From Acidaminococcus hominis (GTDB lineage Bacteria; Bacillota; Negativicutes; Acidaminococcales; Acidaminococcaceae), in the NCBI RefSeq assembly GCF_021044795.1, contig NZ_JAJNOP010000008.1: a stretch of DNA of 64,000 bases; one strand, written 5' to 3'. The notes beneath the pieces were generated by a model. The model saw only the letters and a list, made by a program, of their open reading frames with translations, was not told the DNA's origin and searched no databases. How positions within the stretch are numbered: position 1 is the stretch's first letter; every line of letters begins with the position of its first letter. The position numbers and the translations under genes are program-made. This document shows, in pieces, positions 51,221 to 59,571 of this stretch.

Positions 51221-52180
51221 ATGGCATTAACCTATCCGAAACAAATCCGTCTTTGTGAAGTGGGCCTGCGGGACGGCCTGCAAAATGAAAAGAAGATTCC
51301 TACTACCCAGGAGAAAATTGCTTACGTCAACGCTTTGACCGAAGCCGGTTTCCCGGTCATCGAAGTGGGCAGCTTCGTCAGCCCCAAGGCTGTACCCCAG
51401 GTAGCAGATACCGATGAAGTGTTTAAGGGCATCACCCAAAAACCCGGCGTGGAATACCGGGCCCTGATTGCCAACCTGAAGGGCGTGGACCGGGCCATCG
51501 AATGCGGCTGCAAAAAGGTGAAACTGAACGTTTCCGCCTCCGTAGCCCACAACCTGGCCAACCTGAACTGCACCCCGGCAGAAAGCGTAGCCCGCTTCTC
51601 CGCCTGTGTGGACCGGGCCAAGGAAGCCGGCATCGAAATCTCCGGTTCCATCTCCATGGCCTTTGGCTCCCCCTGGGACAAGGAAATTGCCCCCGAGGTG
51701 GTTTGCAAGATTATTGAGGCCTATATGCTGGTAGGCATTCGGGAAATCAGCCTTTCCGATGCTTCCGGTATGGCTTATCCTTCCCAGGTGGCCTCCCTGT
51801 GCCATTTGGTCAAAGAAAAATACCCTGAAGTCTCCTGGTGGCTCCACTTCCATAATACCCGGGGCCTGGGCGTAGCCAATATCCTGGCTGGCCTCAGCGA
51901 AGGCTTCACCCAGTTCGATACCAGCATGGCCGGTATGGGCGGCTGCCCCTTTGTTCCGGGTGCCGCCGGCAACGTATCCTCCGAAGATGTCATCCATATG
52001 TGTGATGAAATGGGCATTGCAACCGGTATTGACCTGGATAAGATGATGGACATCAGCCGTCATATGGCGTCTGAACTGGACCATCCTGCCGACAGTTACC
52101 TGCTCCGGGCCGGCAAAGCCAGCGACTTGATCCTGGACGTTCCTACCCGGCAGGCCAAAAATCACACCCAGGGAAAATAA
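51221..52180 (+). CDS. HMG-CoA lyase-like protein
   Basis: This 319-aa TIM-barrel lyase has EVGLRDGLQNE (catalytic Arg and metal-binding Asp), the metal-binding HFHNTRG, and GGCPFVPGAAGNVSSED, the Cys-containing signature loop of true HMG-CoA lyases. These residues support cleavage of HMG-CoA to acetyl-CoA and acetoacetate or a close reaction. It begins 22 nt after the CoA-transferase with AGAGGAACTGAAA. The pairing with a CoA-transferase would allow use of free HMG without ATP. Confidence 0.92.
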   Translation: MALTYPKQIRLCEVGLRDGLQNEKKIPTTQEKIAYVNALTEAGFPVIEVGSFVSPKAVPQVADTDEVFKGITQKPGVEYRALIANLKGVDRAIECGCKKVKLNVSASVAHNLANLNCTPAESVARFSACVDRAKEAGIEISGSISMAFGSPWDKEIAPEVVCKIIEAYMLVGIREISLSDASGMAYPSQVASLCHLVKEKYPEVSWWLHFHNTRGLGVANILAGLSEGFTQFDTSMAGMGGCPFVPGAAGNVSSEDVIHMCDEMGIATGIDLDKMMDISRHMASELDHPADSYLLRAGKASDLILDVPTRQAKNHTQGK

Positions 52181-52210
52181 TCTTTTCCCCTGCCCAAAGG
52201 AGAGCTGAAA

Positions 52211-53515
52211 ATGGTTGCACTCGTAGGTTACGCTACCCTTATTGTACTGGTATTCTTCCTGCTGAAAGGGAAAATGGCCCCCATTACCGTATTCGGGACC
52301 ATTCCCATTATTGGCGCCCTGTTCCTGGGCGTCACCCCGGATCTTCTGGAAAAATGGATTGGCTCCGGGCTGAATACCGTTTGGAAAACCGCAGTATTGT
52401 TCATTTTCTCGGTAGAATTTTTCGGCATTATGTCCGATGCTGGTGTATTTGATGCCATCGTTAAGAAACTGGTGGCCAGAACTGGCAACAACGTAGTGGT
52501 TACCGCTGTGGTCACCGCCATGGTTGCCGTAATCGGCCACTTGGATGGTGCTACCGCCACCACCGCCCTGGTTACCATTCCTTCCATGCTGCCCCTGTGG
52601 AAGCGCCTGAATATGCGCCCCACTGGCATGCTGTTTATTGTAGGAACCGCCATGGGCGTTATGAACCTGGTTCCCTGGGGCGGCCCAGTAGTCCGGGTAG
52701 CTGCCATCCTGAACCGTGATGTAGGCGACCTGTGGCATTACCTGATTCCCTTCCAGGGCGTCTGCCTGATCCTGACCTTTGTGATTGCTGCCCTGGTGGG
52801 CATGAATGAAGTCCGCCACGGTGCCGGCCTGACCAAGGAAGCTGCTGAACAGGCTGCCCAGGTGAAACTGAGCCCTGAAGAAGAAGCCCTGAGACGGCCC
52901 AAGCTGCTGGTCGTGAACATTATCCTCACGATTATCCTGCTGGTACTGCTGCTCTTAGGCGTAATGTCCCCGCACATTCTGTTTATGATTGCTCTGGCCA
53001 TTGGTATGGTCATCAACTATCCTGATTCTAAAACCCAGCGGAAACTGTTCCGCAGCCACGCTGGTGATGCCCTGGATACCTCCGCTACCCTGCTGGCAGC
53101 CGCCGTATTCATCGGTATCATGAACAAATCCGGTATGCTGGATGCCATGGTAAACACCCTCCTGTGGGTAATGCCTACTTGGATGGGTCGCTACATGAAC
53201 ATCATCGCCGGTTTCATCTCCGTACCTGTTGGCGCCTGCCTGGGTGCAGATACCTTCTACTATGGCCTGTTCCCGCTGCTGGGCAAAGCCGGTTCCGCCT
53301 TTGGCGTACCGCCTCTGGACGTAGGCGTGGCCATGCTGATTGGCAAGAACGTGGCTATGATCCTGAGCCCGCTGCAGCCCACCACTTTCCTGGCCCTGGG
53401 TCTTGCCGGCGTGGAACTCAACGACCACCTGAAAGCCAACTTCTTCCGGACCTGGCTGCTGAGCTTTGTTATGTGCGGCATTGCCATGGTCATGGGGTAT
53501 ATGAAGATTTACTAA
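52211..53515 (+). CDS. CitMHS-family carboxylate:cation symporter
   Basis: This 434-aa protein has about 12 membrane segments and resembles metal-citrate/proton symporters: GHLDGATATTALVTIPSMLPLW and NVAMILSPLQPTTFLALGL are the conserved repeat motifs. It starts 30 nt after the lyase gene with AAAGGAGAGCTGAAA. Members carry citrate with divalent metal, but the operon suggests that 3-hydroxy-3-methylglutarate or a similar tri- or dicarboxylate is the cargo. Confidence 0.9.
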   Translation: MVALVGYATLIVLVFFLLKGKMAPITVFGTIPIIGALFLGVTPDLLEKWIGSGLNTVWKTAVLFIFSVEFFGIMSDAGVFDAIVKKLVARTGNNVVVTAVVTAMVAVIGHLDGATATTALVTIPSMLPLWKRLNMRPTGMLFIVGTAMGVMNLVPWGGPVVRVAAILNRDVGDLWHYLIPFQGVCLILTFVIAALVGMNEVRHGAGLTKEAAEQAAQVKLSPEEEALRRPKLLVVNIILTIILLVLLLLGVMSPHILFMIALAIGMVINYPDSKTQRKLFRSHAGDALDTSATLLAAAVFIGIMNKSGMLDAMVNTLLWVMPTWMGRYMNIIAGFISVPVGACLGADTFYYGLFPLLGKAGSAFGVPPLDVGVAMLIGKNVAMILSPLQPTTFLALGLAGVELNDHLKANFFRTWLLSFVMCGIAMVMGYMKIY

Positions 53516-53655
53516 GCATCGCAGTTTCCCTCTGTTTTGTGTATGTACAGCCCGTCTGGTCCCGTTCAAAACACACCTTACGTCTCCAGCGTTTCCCCCT
53601 GGGACCAGCGGCGCAGTCATACGTGCAGAACCTTGATAGAATTGGAGGTCTCCTG

Positions 53656-53919
53656 ATGGAAAAAGATCTGGTTGAAACCTTTTTGGCTGTGGCTAAGGCT
53701 CAGAATATCAGCAAGGCCTCCCGCCTTTTGTTTGTGTCCCAAGCCACGGTCAGTTATCGACTAAAGTCCCTGGAAAAGCAGGTGGGCACGGAACTGGTCC
53801 AGCGCAGCAAGGGCATTCGGGCCACCCGGCTTACCGAAAACGGCCGCCGGCTGCTGCCCCTGGCCCAAAACTGGCTCCAGGCCAACGAAGCCTTTGAAAG
53901 CTTCAGCCCCCAGCCCTAG
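53656..53919 (+). CDS. Free-standing LysR-type DNA-binding domain, 87 aa
   Basis: ATG 53656 follows ATTGGAGGTCTCCTG. The 87 residues form only the winged HTH of a LysR protein (NISKASRLLFVSQATVSYRLKSLEKQVGTELVQRSKGIRATRLTENG) and the start of the linker helix, then a TAG. The effector domain is missing, and an intrinsic terminator follows at once, so no remnant of it remains. It is 140 nt after the permease gene in the same direction. It may be a truncated regulator, or a small repressor that competes for the operators of a full-length LysR such as the one at 54968. Confidence 0.85.
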   Translation: MEKDLVETFLAVAKAQNISKASRLLFVSQATVSYRLKSLEKQVGTELVQRSKGIRATRLTENGRRLLPLAQNWLQANEAFESFSPQP

Positions 53920-53938
53920 GACGAAACACTTCTTTTGC

Positions 53939-53996
53939 TAAAAAACCTCAGCGTATTGGCGTCCCTCTGTGCCAATATGCTGGGGCTTTTTTATTT
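53939..53996. terminator. Terminator between converging genes
   Basis: AAAAAACCTCAGCGTATTGGC pairs with GCCAATATGCTGGGGCTTTTTT with T-runs on both strands. Confidence 0.85.
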
Positions 53997-53999
53997 TTG

Positions 54000-54968
54000 C
54001 TATTTTAGGATATGCTCCGGATTGTAGTCCGCGTAAAAGGCGCATTGCTTCCGGATCAGCCGCAGCAGAGCCTGGCCGTAGACCGGGAAGGTCCGGTCCT
54101 TCCGGTATTCCAGGTTCAGGGGGTTGGTTTCCTCCAGGTACCGGATGGGGAAGGCGTGGAGCTTGTTTTCCACCTGGCTGTTAATGTAGCGCAGGTTGGG
54201 CAGGTACATGGTGAGACAGAAGCTGGCCGCGTAATTCTGGGTGGTCAGCAAATGGTGCAGGTCCGGATGGCTGGAGGTGTGGATGCAGTTCAGCTCAATA
54301 TCCTGCTTTTGGAGCAGCCGGCTGATCATCTGGGAGGAGTTGAAAGCCGGCATATTGAAGGAAAAAGGCATCTGGGTGAACTTGGAAAGGTCCGCCCCCT
54401 GGCGGAATTCCTGAATGCAGCCAGGATACGTATCCGGGAAATAATGCTTTAGCATCCCTTCACTGACCACCAGGTACAGCACTTCCCGGAGAATCAGCTG
54501 GCTCTGGATGAACCGGGAAGGGTTCTTGGGAGCCCCGATCACAATCATGTCCAGCTGGTTGTTCAGGAGCATTTCCCTGAGCGTTGGGGAGTTGGCGCTG
54601 ACCACCTGGAGCTGCACATGGGGGAACAGCTTGCTGTAGGACTCGATTAGCTGGGGCATAAAGATCCGGAACCGGCCTTCCGTGGTTCCCAGCCGGATGG
54701 TGCCGGAGTTTCCTTCCTTGATTTCCGCAAACTGCTGGGCTAAACTGTTCTCCAGCGCTTCCACTTGGCGGATATTGTCCAAAAACAGCTGTCCTTCGTC
54801 CGTCAGCCGGAACTCCGGTTTTCGGTAGAACAAGGTCACCCCGCATTCCTTTTCCAGATTGGACAGGTAATGGCTCAGGGCCTGGTGGGTGACGAATAAT
54901 TTTTCAGCTGCCCGGGTCACATTCTTTTCCTTGGCCAGGGCAATAAAATAACGGTATTTTTCAAACAT
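54000..54968 (-). CDS. LysR-family regulator
   Basis: This 322-aa protein has an N-terminal winged HTH (KNVTRAAEKLFVTHQALSHYLSNLEK) and an effector domain. ATG 54968 follows AGGAGAAGCCC. It converges on the HMG-type operon and its truncated LysR, so it may or may not regulate it. It resembles the regulator at 28184 in general build (aromatic start MFEKYRYF, similar linker) more than the ones in the AT-rich block. Confidence 0.9.
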   Translation of the reverse strand: MFEKYRYFIALAKEKNVTRAAEKLFVTHQALSHYLSNLEKECGVTLFYRKPEFRLTDEGQLFLDNIRQVEALENSLAQQFAEIKEGNSGTIRLGTTEGRFRIFMPQLIESYSKLFPHVQLQVVSANSPTLREMLLNNQLDMIVIGAPKNPSRFIQSQLILREVLYLVVSEGMLKHYFPDTYPGCIQEFRQGADLSKFTQMPFSFNMPAFNSSQMISRLLQKQDIELNCIHTSSHPDLHHLLTTQNYAASFCLTMYLPNLRYINSQVENKLHAFPIRYLEETNPLNLEYRKDRTFPVYGQALLRLIRKQCAFYADYNPEHILK

Positions 54969-55146
54969 GGGCTTCTCCTTTTTTCCTTTATTGGGGGGCC
55001 GCAGGGCCTGGGAGGAAGTTTAACTAGGCAAACGGGGCAGGCTTTCCTGCCCCAGGGCGCATCAATCTATCTTCTATTGTAACAGAAGCGTTAGAGAAAA
55101 ATCTATGCTATACTACCAATAGATTGCACGGAAGGGAGCGAAACAG

Positions 55147-55398
55147 ATGCTGCAGCGAATCAAGAACGTACAGCCCCAAAGCGGGCGCCGACTCTTGGTG
55201 GAATTCGAAAACGGAGAAAAGAAACACTACGATATCAGAGGTGCGGCCGCCCAGTGGGAAGCCTTTTGGGCGCTCTTGACGGATAAGGAACTGTTTGCCC
55301 AGGTTCAGGTGGATACCGGCGGCTACGGCATCAGCTGGAATGAGGACCTGGAGCTGTCCTGCCACGAGCTGTACCAGAACGGAGTAGATGCAGAATAA
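55147..55398 (+). CDS. DUF2442 protein
   Basis: This 83-aa protein matches the DUF2442 layout: LLVEFENGEKKHYDI, a variable helix, LFAQVQVDTGGYGISWNEDLELSCHELYQNGV. DUF2442 proteins are often small companions of DUF4160 or toxin-antitoxin-like pairs, but no partner is present. A -10 box TATACT lies at about 55109-55114 and the ATG follows AAGGGAGCGAAACAG. Function unknown. Confidence 0.85.
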   Translation: MLQRIKNVQPQSGRRLLVEFENGEKKHYDIRGAAAQWEAFWALLTDKELFAQVQVDTGGYGISWNEDLELSCHELYQNGVDAE

Positions 55399-55759
55399 TT
55401 GAAGGAAACTATTTGGCTGGCTGCTGCTGCCAGTTTGGCAAAGCACTTGAAAAAGCGGAATCCTGACAAAATAATTGTTGGGATTTTTCTTTTTGTGCAG
55501 CAGGCAGCTGCAGGAAACACCTGTAAGGAAGAACAAAGCTAAAGGCCATTCTATTGATTAAGAATAGATTATTTATTGAAAAAATGGAGCTTTAGACAAC
55601 AATAAAATCTATAATTCTTTATTAGGAAGATTAATAGAAAGGTAAATTGTAAGAAAAGAAGAAACGCTAATTATCAGAATACATATAATAATTTATGAAA
55701 ACCTTCTCATGCTATACTGACAATAGAAATGATTCGTAATTTTAGAGGAGGGGGACAGT
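55399..55759. other. AT-rich intergenic region with the promoter of LarA-family copy B
   Basis: No gene is visible. CATGCTATACTGACAATAG near 55707-55725 resembles the -10 region CTATGCTATACTACCAATAG before the DUF2442 gene at 55103-55122, so the two genes may share promoter type or control. GAGGAGGGGGACAGT precedes ATG 55760. Confidence 0.5.
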
Positions 55760-57028
55760 ATGGGATCGTTGACAGAAATGCTCTCTGGTTATGAAATTCC
55801 AGAGGTTGCTGAAATTGCTACTATCTTTGACAGCACCCGGCTGGACAAGGTCAGTGAGACCTTGCTCAATCGGTTAAGAGAAAAGAATCTTCCCATAGAA
55901 CCAGGGCAGAGAATTGCCATTACCGGAGGCAGCCGGGGAATTGCCGACTATGTGACGCTGATGCGGACGGCAGTAGCCTATATTAAGGAGAAGAAGGGGA
56001 TTCCCTTTATTGTACCGGCCATGGGCAGCCACGGCGGAGCCACGGCAGCAGGACAGATTGAAGTTCTAAAGAACTTGGGCATCACGGAAGCATCCGTGGG
56101 GGCACCCATTGTTTCCAGTATGGATGTGGTAGAAGTGGCCCGGACCAGTTTGAACCTGCCGGTATATATTGATAAGAATGCTTTTTATGCCGATGGTATT
56201 TTGCTGCTGAACCGGGTAAAAACCCATACTTCCATTTATGGAAAGTATCAGAGCGGGTTGGTGAAAATGCTGGCCATTGGATTGGCCAAGCATGTGGGGG
56301 CAGCCATGACCCATAGCCTGGGCACCGGTTACTTGAACGATAATATGGCAAGAGTGGGGCTCACCGCCCTGCGTCATGTGAAGGTGGTAGGCGGTATTGC
56401 CGCCATTGAGAACGGCTATGACCAGCTGGCCGATGTGTATGTACTGAGAAAAGAAGAAATTGAGGAAGAAGAACCAAAAATTTTGGAACGGGCCATGAAA
56501 ATGGTACCACGGATTCCTTTTGAACATATGGATGTGCTGATTTGCCAAAAATTGGGGAAAGACATCTCCGGCACAGGCATGGATCCTGCCATTGTAGGGC
56601 GCCCTATCAATAATCGGCCCAATGTAGGACCGGATGTAACAGAACTGGGCATCCTCTCCTTGACGGATAAATCGGAAGGAAACGGCAACGGTATTGGCAT
56701 GGGGGACTTTATTAGCCGGCGCCTGCGGGTGAAAGTGGACGAAACCATGACCGTCATTAATGCCCTGACGGGTATGAAACCCTTTACCGCCAAAATTCCG
56801 CCCACCATGGAAACGGACAAGCTGGTTTTTCAAGCCTGTATGAAGGCTGCGGGAAAAATCGATAAGGATAAAATGAAGCTGGCCATTATTACCAGCAGCG
56901 GGGACCTGCGCCACATCTGGGCGACCCGGCCCTTGGTGGAAGCTTTGGACCCAGAGAAAGGGAAAATCATCCATGATTTTATGGAAGTCCCCTTTGATGA
57001 CAAAGGTACGCTTTGCCTGCCAGAATAA
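55760..57028 (+). CDS. LarA-family nickel-dependent 2-hydroxyacid racemase/epimerase, copy B
   Basis: This 422-aa protein has the DUF2088 LarA fold. H156, K169 and H185 (VKTHTSIYG, SGLVKML, MTHS) occupy the presumed cofactor positions, with the same spacing as in copy A, and GSHGGAT carries the presumed catalytic His. Overall sequence beyond the core differs strongly from copy A, so substrate range should differ. It stands just upstream of the AraC regulator and the SLC13/FAD/2-oxoacid oxidoreductase operon. A role in converting the unusable enantiomer of the imported 2-hydroxy acid fits. Cofactor maturation genes are not in the window. Confidence 0.85.
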   Translation: MGSLTEMLSGYEIPEVAEIATIFDSTRLDKVSETLLNRLREKNLPIEPGQRIAITGGSRGIADYVTLMRTAVAYIKEKKGIPFIVPAMGSHGGATAAGQIEVLKNLGITEASVGAPIVSSMDVVEVARTSLNLPVYIDKNAFYADGILLLNRVKTHTSIYGKYQSGLVKMLAIGLAKHVGAAMTHSLGTGYLNDNMARVGLTALRHVKVVGGIAAIENGYDQLADVYVLRKEEIEEEEPKILERAMKMVPRIPFEHMDVLICQKLGKDISGTGMDPAIVGRPINNRPNVGPDVTELGILSLTDKSEGNGNGIGMGDFISRRLRVKVDETMTVINALTGMKPFTAKIPPTMETDKLVFQACMKAAGKIDKDKMKLAIITSSGDLRHIWATRPLVEALDPEKGKIIHDFMEVPFDDKGTLCLPE

Positions 57029-57029
57029 A

Positions 57030-57076
57030 ATAAAAAACAGGACAAACGTCAGAAATGGCGCTTGTCCTGTTTTTTT
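57030..57076. terminator. Terminator between converging genes
   Basis: AAAACAGGACAA-ACG...GCGC-TTGTCCTGTTTTTTT, usable on both strands. Confidence 0.85.
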
Positions 57077-57915
57077 TAGGGCTGTTCTATATCTTCCGTT
57101 TCTGTAAAAGGCTGTTCCTTGACAAACTTTTTCGGGGAAACGCCCAGTTTACTGGTGAAAGTACGGATAAAGTGGGTATAAGTCTTAAAACCAACGGCTT
57201 TTCCAACTGCTTTCACTTTTTCTCCTTCCTGCAGCAGGTGGCAGGCTTTTTGGAGTCGGTACATAGTGATGTAATTTCCGATGGTAAAGCCGGTTTGGTC
57301 CTTAAAGATTTTGCAAAGCCGGGACTTACTGACAAACATATGGTTGGAAAATTCATCCAGGGTAATGTCTTCTTTGTAATGGTCATAGATATACTGGAGC
57401 ATATTTTTGATTAAATCGTCATACTTGGTGGGGGCTGCCTGCTTGGCGGGACCCCGCTTTTTGACAATTTGGGCCAAAGTCAGGATACATTGTCCCAGGA
57501 GCAAATTTAGGGCAATATCTGCGCCAAAAGGCTGCTTCCCGGAAGGCGGGTTCACCAGCCGGTCCATATAATTGCAGACTTTAACCAGTTCGGACTGGGT
57601 GAGCAGCAGGTGTTTGGGGGCTGCTTCAAATAAGGCCGTCAGGTCACTTTCAGGAGTGGAGAGAAACTGGAGCAGGGAAAGGGGAAAGCGGATGGCATAC
57701 CGGGCGGTAGACTCATGGCCGTCTACAAAGCCGTGATGGATCTCAAAAGGGTGAATCAGGAAAAGGCTGCCTCTTTTTAAGGGATAACGGCTTTCCTGGA
57801 GAAAGAAATCCCCCTTATCTTCCAAGCTCAGGTATACCTCTACCTGGTCATGCAGATGGGGCTTGGGATTAACGTTATGGTCACTCCAATACGCATAATA
57901 CAGCGGTTGGGACAT
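57076..57915 (-). CDS. AraC-family transcriptional regulator
   Basis: This 279-aa protein has an N-terminal cupin sensor (PKPHLHDQVEVYLSL, a His-rich binding motif) and a C-terminal double HTH with VGFKTYTHFIRTFTSKLGVSPKKF. ATG 57915 follows AAAGGAGGTCTTTC. It is divergent from the SLC13 operon at 58200, with 284 nt of AT-rich DNA between, and is the likely regulator of it and perhaps of LarA copy B. Confidence 0.9.
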   Translation of the reverse strand: MSQPLYYAYWSDHNVNPKPHLHDQVEVYLSLEDKGDFFLQESRYPLKRGSLFLIHPFEIHHGFVDGHESTARYAIRFPLSLLQFLSTPESDLTALFEAAPKHLLLTQSELVKVCNYMDRLVNPPSGKQPFGADIALNLLLGQCILTLAQIVKKRGPAKQAAPTKYDDLIKNMLQYIYDHYKEDITLDEFSNHMFVSKSRLCKIFKDQTGFTIGNYITMYRLQKACHLLQEGEKVKAVGKAVGFKTYTHFIRTFTSKLGVSPKKFVKEQPFTETEDIEQP

Positions 57916-58199
57916 GAAAGACCTCCTTTAGACAGGCAGGCTATATAACGGATGTTACAGAAAGACAGCATATTATACAGCTAGTGTAATAATTATAAAT
58001 GCAACAATGGGAATAGACATCCCGTCTTCAAATTATACTAAAAATTGACCTATCGTGCTAGAAGCTTTCAAAACAATTGAAAGTATTATCTGAAATCTCT
58101 AAAATGCAGAAGTGACGAAAGCCCTGCAGGCGTTTTTGAAAATGGTTTACCAAGTCGATAACCTTTGAAGTGAAAATGCTATTGGTAGGAGGGAACGAA

Positions 58200-59528
58200 A
58201 TGAGTGAGAGCACACTTTGCATTATCATCACGGTGATAACCATGCTCCTTTTTATAGGACGGGTATTCCCCATGGCCGTAACCGCGATGCTTTGCTCCTT
58301 GGCAATGGGGATTCTGCTTCCCAGCGTCAAGTTGTCGGCAATTTATTCAGGTTTTGGCAGTGCCCCGGTATGTATGATTGCCGGGATGATGATTGTAGGG
58401 GATGCACTGTTCCAAACCGGTGTTGCCCAAAAGATTGGCGTAGCGTTAAGTAAGATGAAGATGTTCCAGAATGAACGGATTTTTACTGTAATGGTAGTAA
58501 CGGTTTGTGTTTTAATGTCCGCCTTCATGAGTGATTCCGGCTGCATTGCCATGTGGATGCCCATTATCGCTGCAGTAGCGGCAGGGTCCAAAGGCAAGAT
58601 TCATTCCAAGATGGTGATCATGCCAGCCGGTATTGCCTGTATCGTTGGCGGTGCCACGACCTTGGTTGGTTCCACTTCCCAGAACACGGCCAACAGTTTC
58701 TTGATGCAGACCCCTGGCTTTGAAGCAGGGATGGGCGTCTTTGATGTGACCAAGGTTATGTGGATTGTGGACCTGCTGATGATTCTGTACTTTGCAACCA
58801 TCGGCTATGACATTACCAAAAAGACTCTGAAGCCGGGCAGCCCCCATTTCAATGATGGCAACACCTTTGCCAACTCCAGTTCTGATGTGGATGCCAATGC
58901 TCACACCGATGTACCTAAATCCAAACAAATCATTTCCGTCATTACCTTGTTCGTCTGCATTTTAGGTTTTGTACTGTGCGGGTTCAAACCCTTCAGCAAC
59001 TATTTGAACATTGCCAACGTGGCCTTGATTGGTTCCATGATTCTGTTTGCCACCAAGACCATCAACTATAAAGAGACCCTGAAGAACCTGGGCTGGGATG
59101 TACTGTTGACCGTAGGTGCCATTACCACTTTGGGAACAGGCCTGGAAAATACCGGCGCTGGCAAATTGATTGCCAACACCATTCTGAACCTGTTTGGCGG
59201 TGAAAATGCCTCGCTGAACGTCATCTTGTGGGTGATGTTTATCCTGGGCAGTTTCCTGACCCTGTTCATGTCCAACGTTTCCGTATCCGCCATGCTGGCG
59301 CCTATCTACATTCCTCTGGCCCAGAAAATGGGACTGAGCCCGGCGCCCTTTATTATCCTGATTGCCATTGCTTCCAACATGGCTATTGCAACACCCATTG
59401 GGACTCCGGTAAACATGCAGATCCTGCCAGCCGGCTATACCTTTAGTGATTATGTGAAGATTGGCGGTCCGCTGTGGATCATCTTTATGATTGCGGTTTG
59501 TCTGACAGCTCCCGGCATCCTGTTTTAG
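58200..59528 (+). CDS. SLC13/DASS-family carboxylate permease
   Basis: This 442-aa membrane protein has 11-12 segments and two repeats carrying SAFMSDSGCIAMWMPIIAA and LFMSNVSVSAMLAPIYIPL, the carboxylate/sodium hairpins. ATG 58200 follows AGGAGGGAACGAA. It starts the operon of redox enzymes, so its cargo is probably a 2-hydroxy dicarboxylate or similar acid. It differs from the SLC13 proteins at 24695 and 30706 in sequence, though the build is the same. Confidence 0.88.
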   Translation: MSESTLCIIITVITMLLFIGRVFPMAVTAMLCSLAMGILLPSVKLSAIYSGFGSAPVCMIAGMMIVGDALFQTGVAQKIGVALSKMKMFQNERIFTVMVVTVCVLMSAFMSDSGCIAMWMPIIAAVAAGSKGKIHSKMVIMPAGIACIVGGATTLVGSTSQNTANSFLMQTPGFEAGMGVFDVTKVMWIVDLLMILYFATIGYDITKKTLKPGSPHFNDGNTFANSSSDVDANAHTDVPKSKQIISVITLFVCILGFVLCGFKPFSNYLNIANVALIGSMILFATKTINYKETLKNLGWDVLLTVGAITTLGTGLENTGAGKLIANTILNLFGGENASLNVILWVMFILGSFLTLFMSNVSVSAMLAPIYIPLAQKMGLSPAPFIILIAIASNMAIATPIGTPVNMQILPAGYTFSDYVKIGGPLWIIFMIAVCLTAPGILF

Positions 59529-59571
59529 ACCGGCGATGCTGTTCCTATAAAAGTCTTAGGAGGAAATCATT

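Noticed and set aside
51227..52819. 530-codon minus-strand frame across the lyase and permease genes
   Set aside because: It crosses two real genes and their gap and shows no recognisable motif.
53164..53655. Upstream extension of the short LysR frame to 251 codons
   Set aside because: The added part lies in another frame of the CitMHS permease gene; the ribosome site is at 53644 and the HTH starts at 53656.
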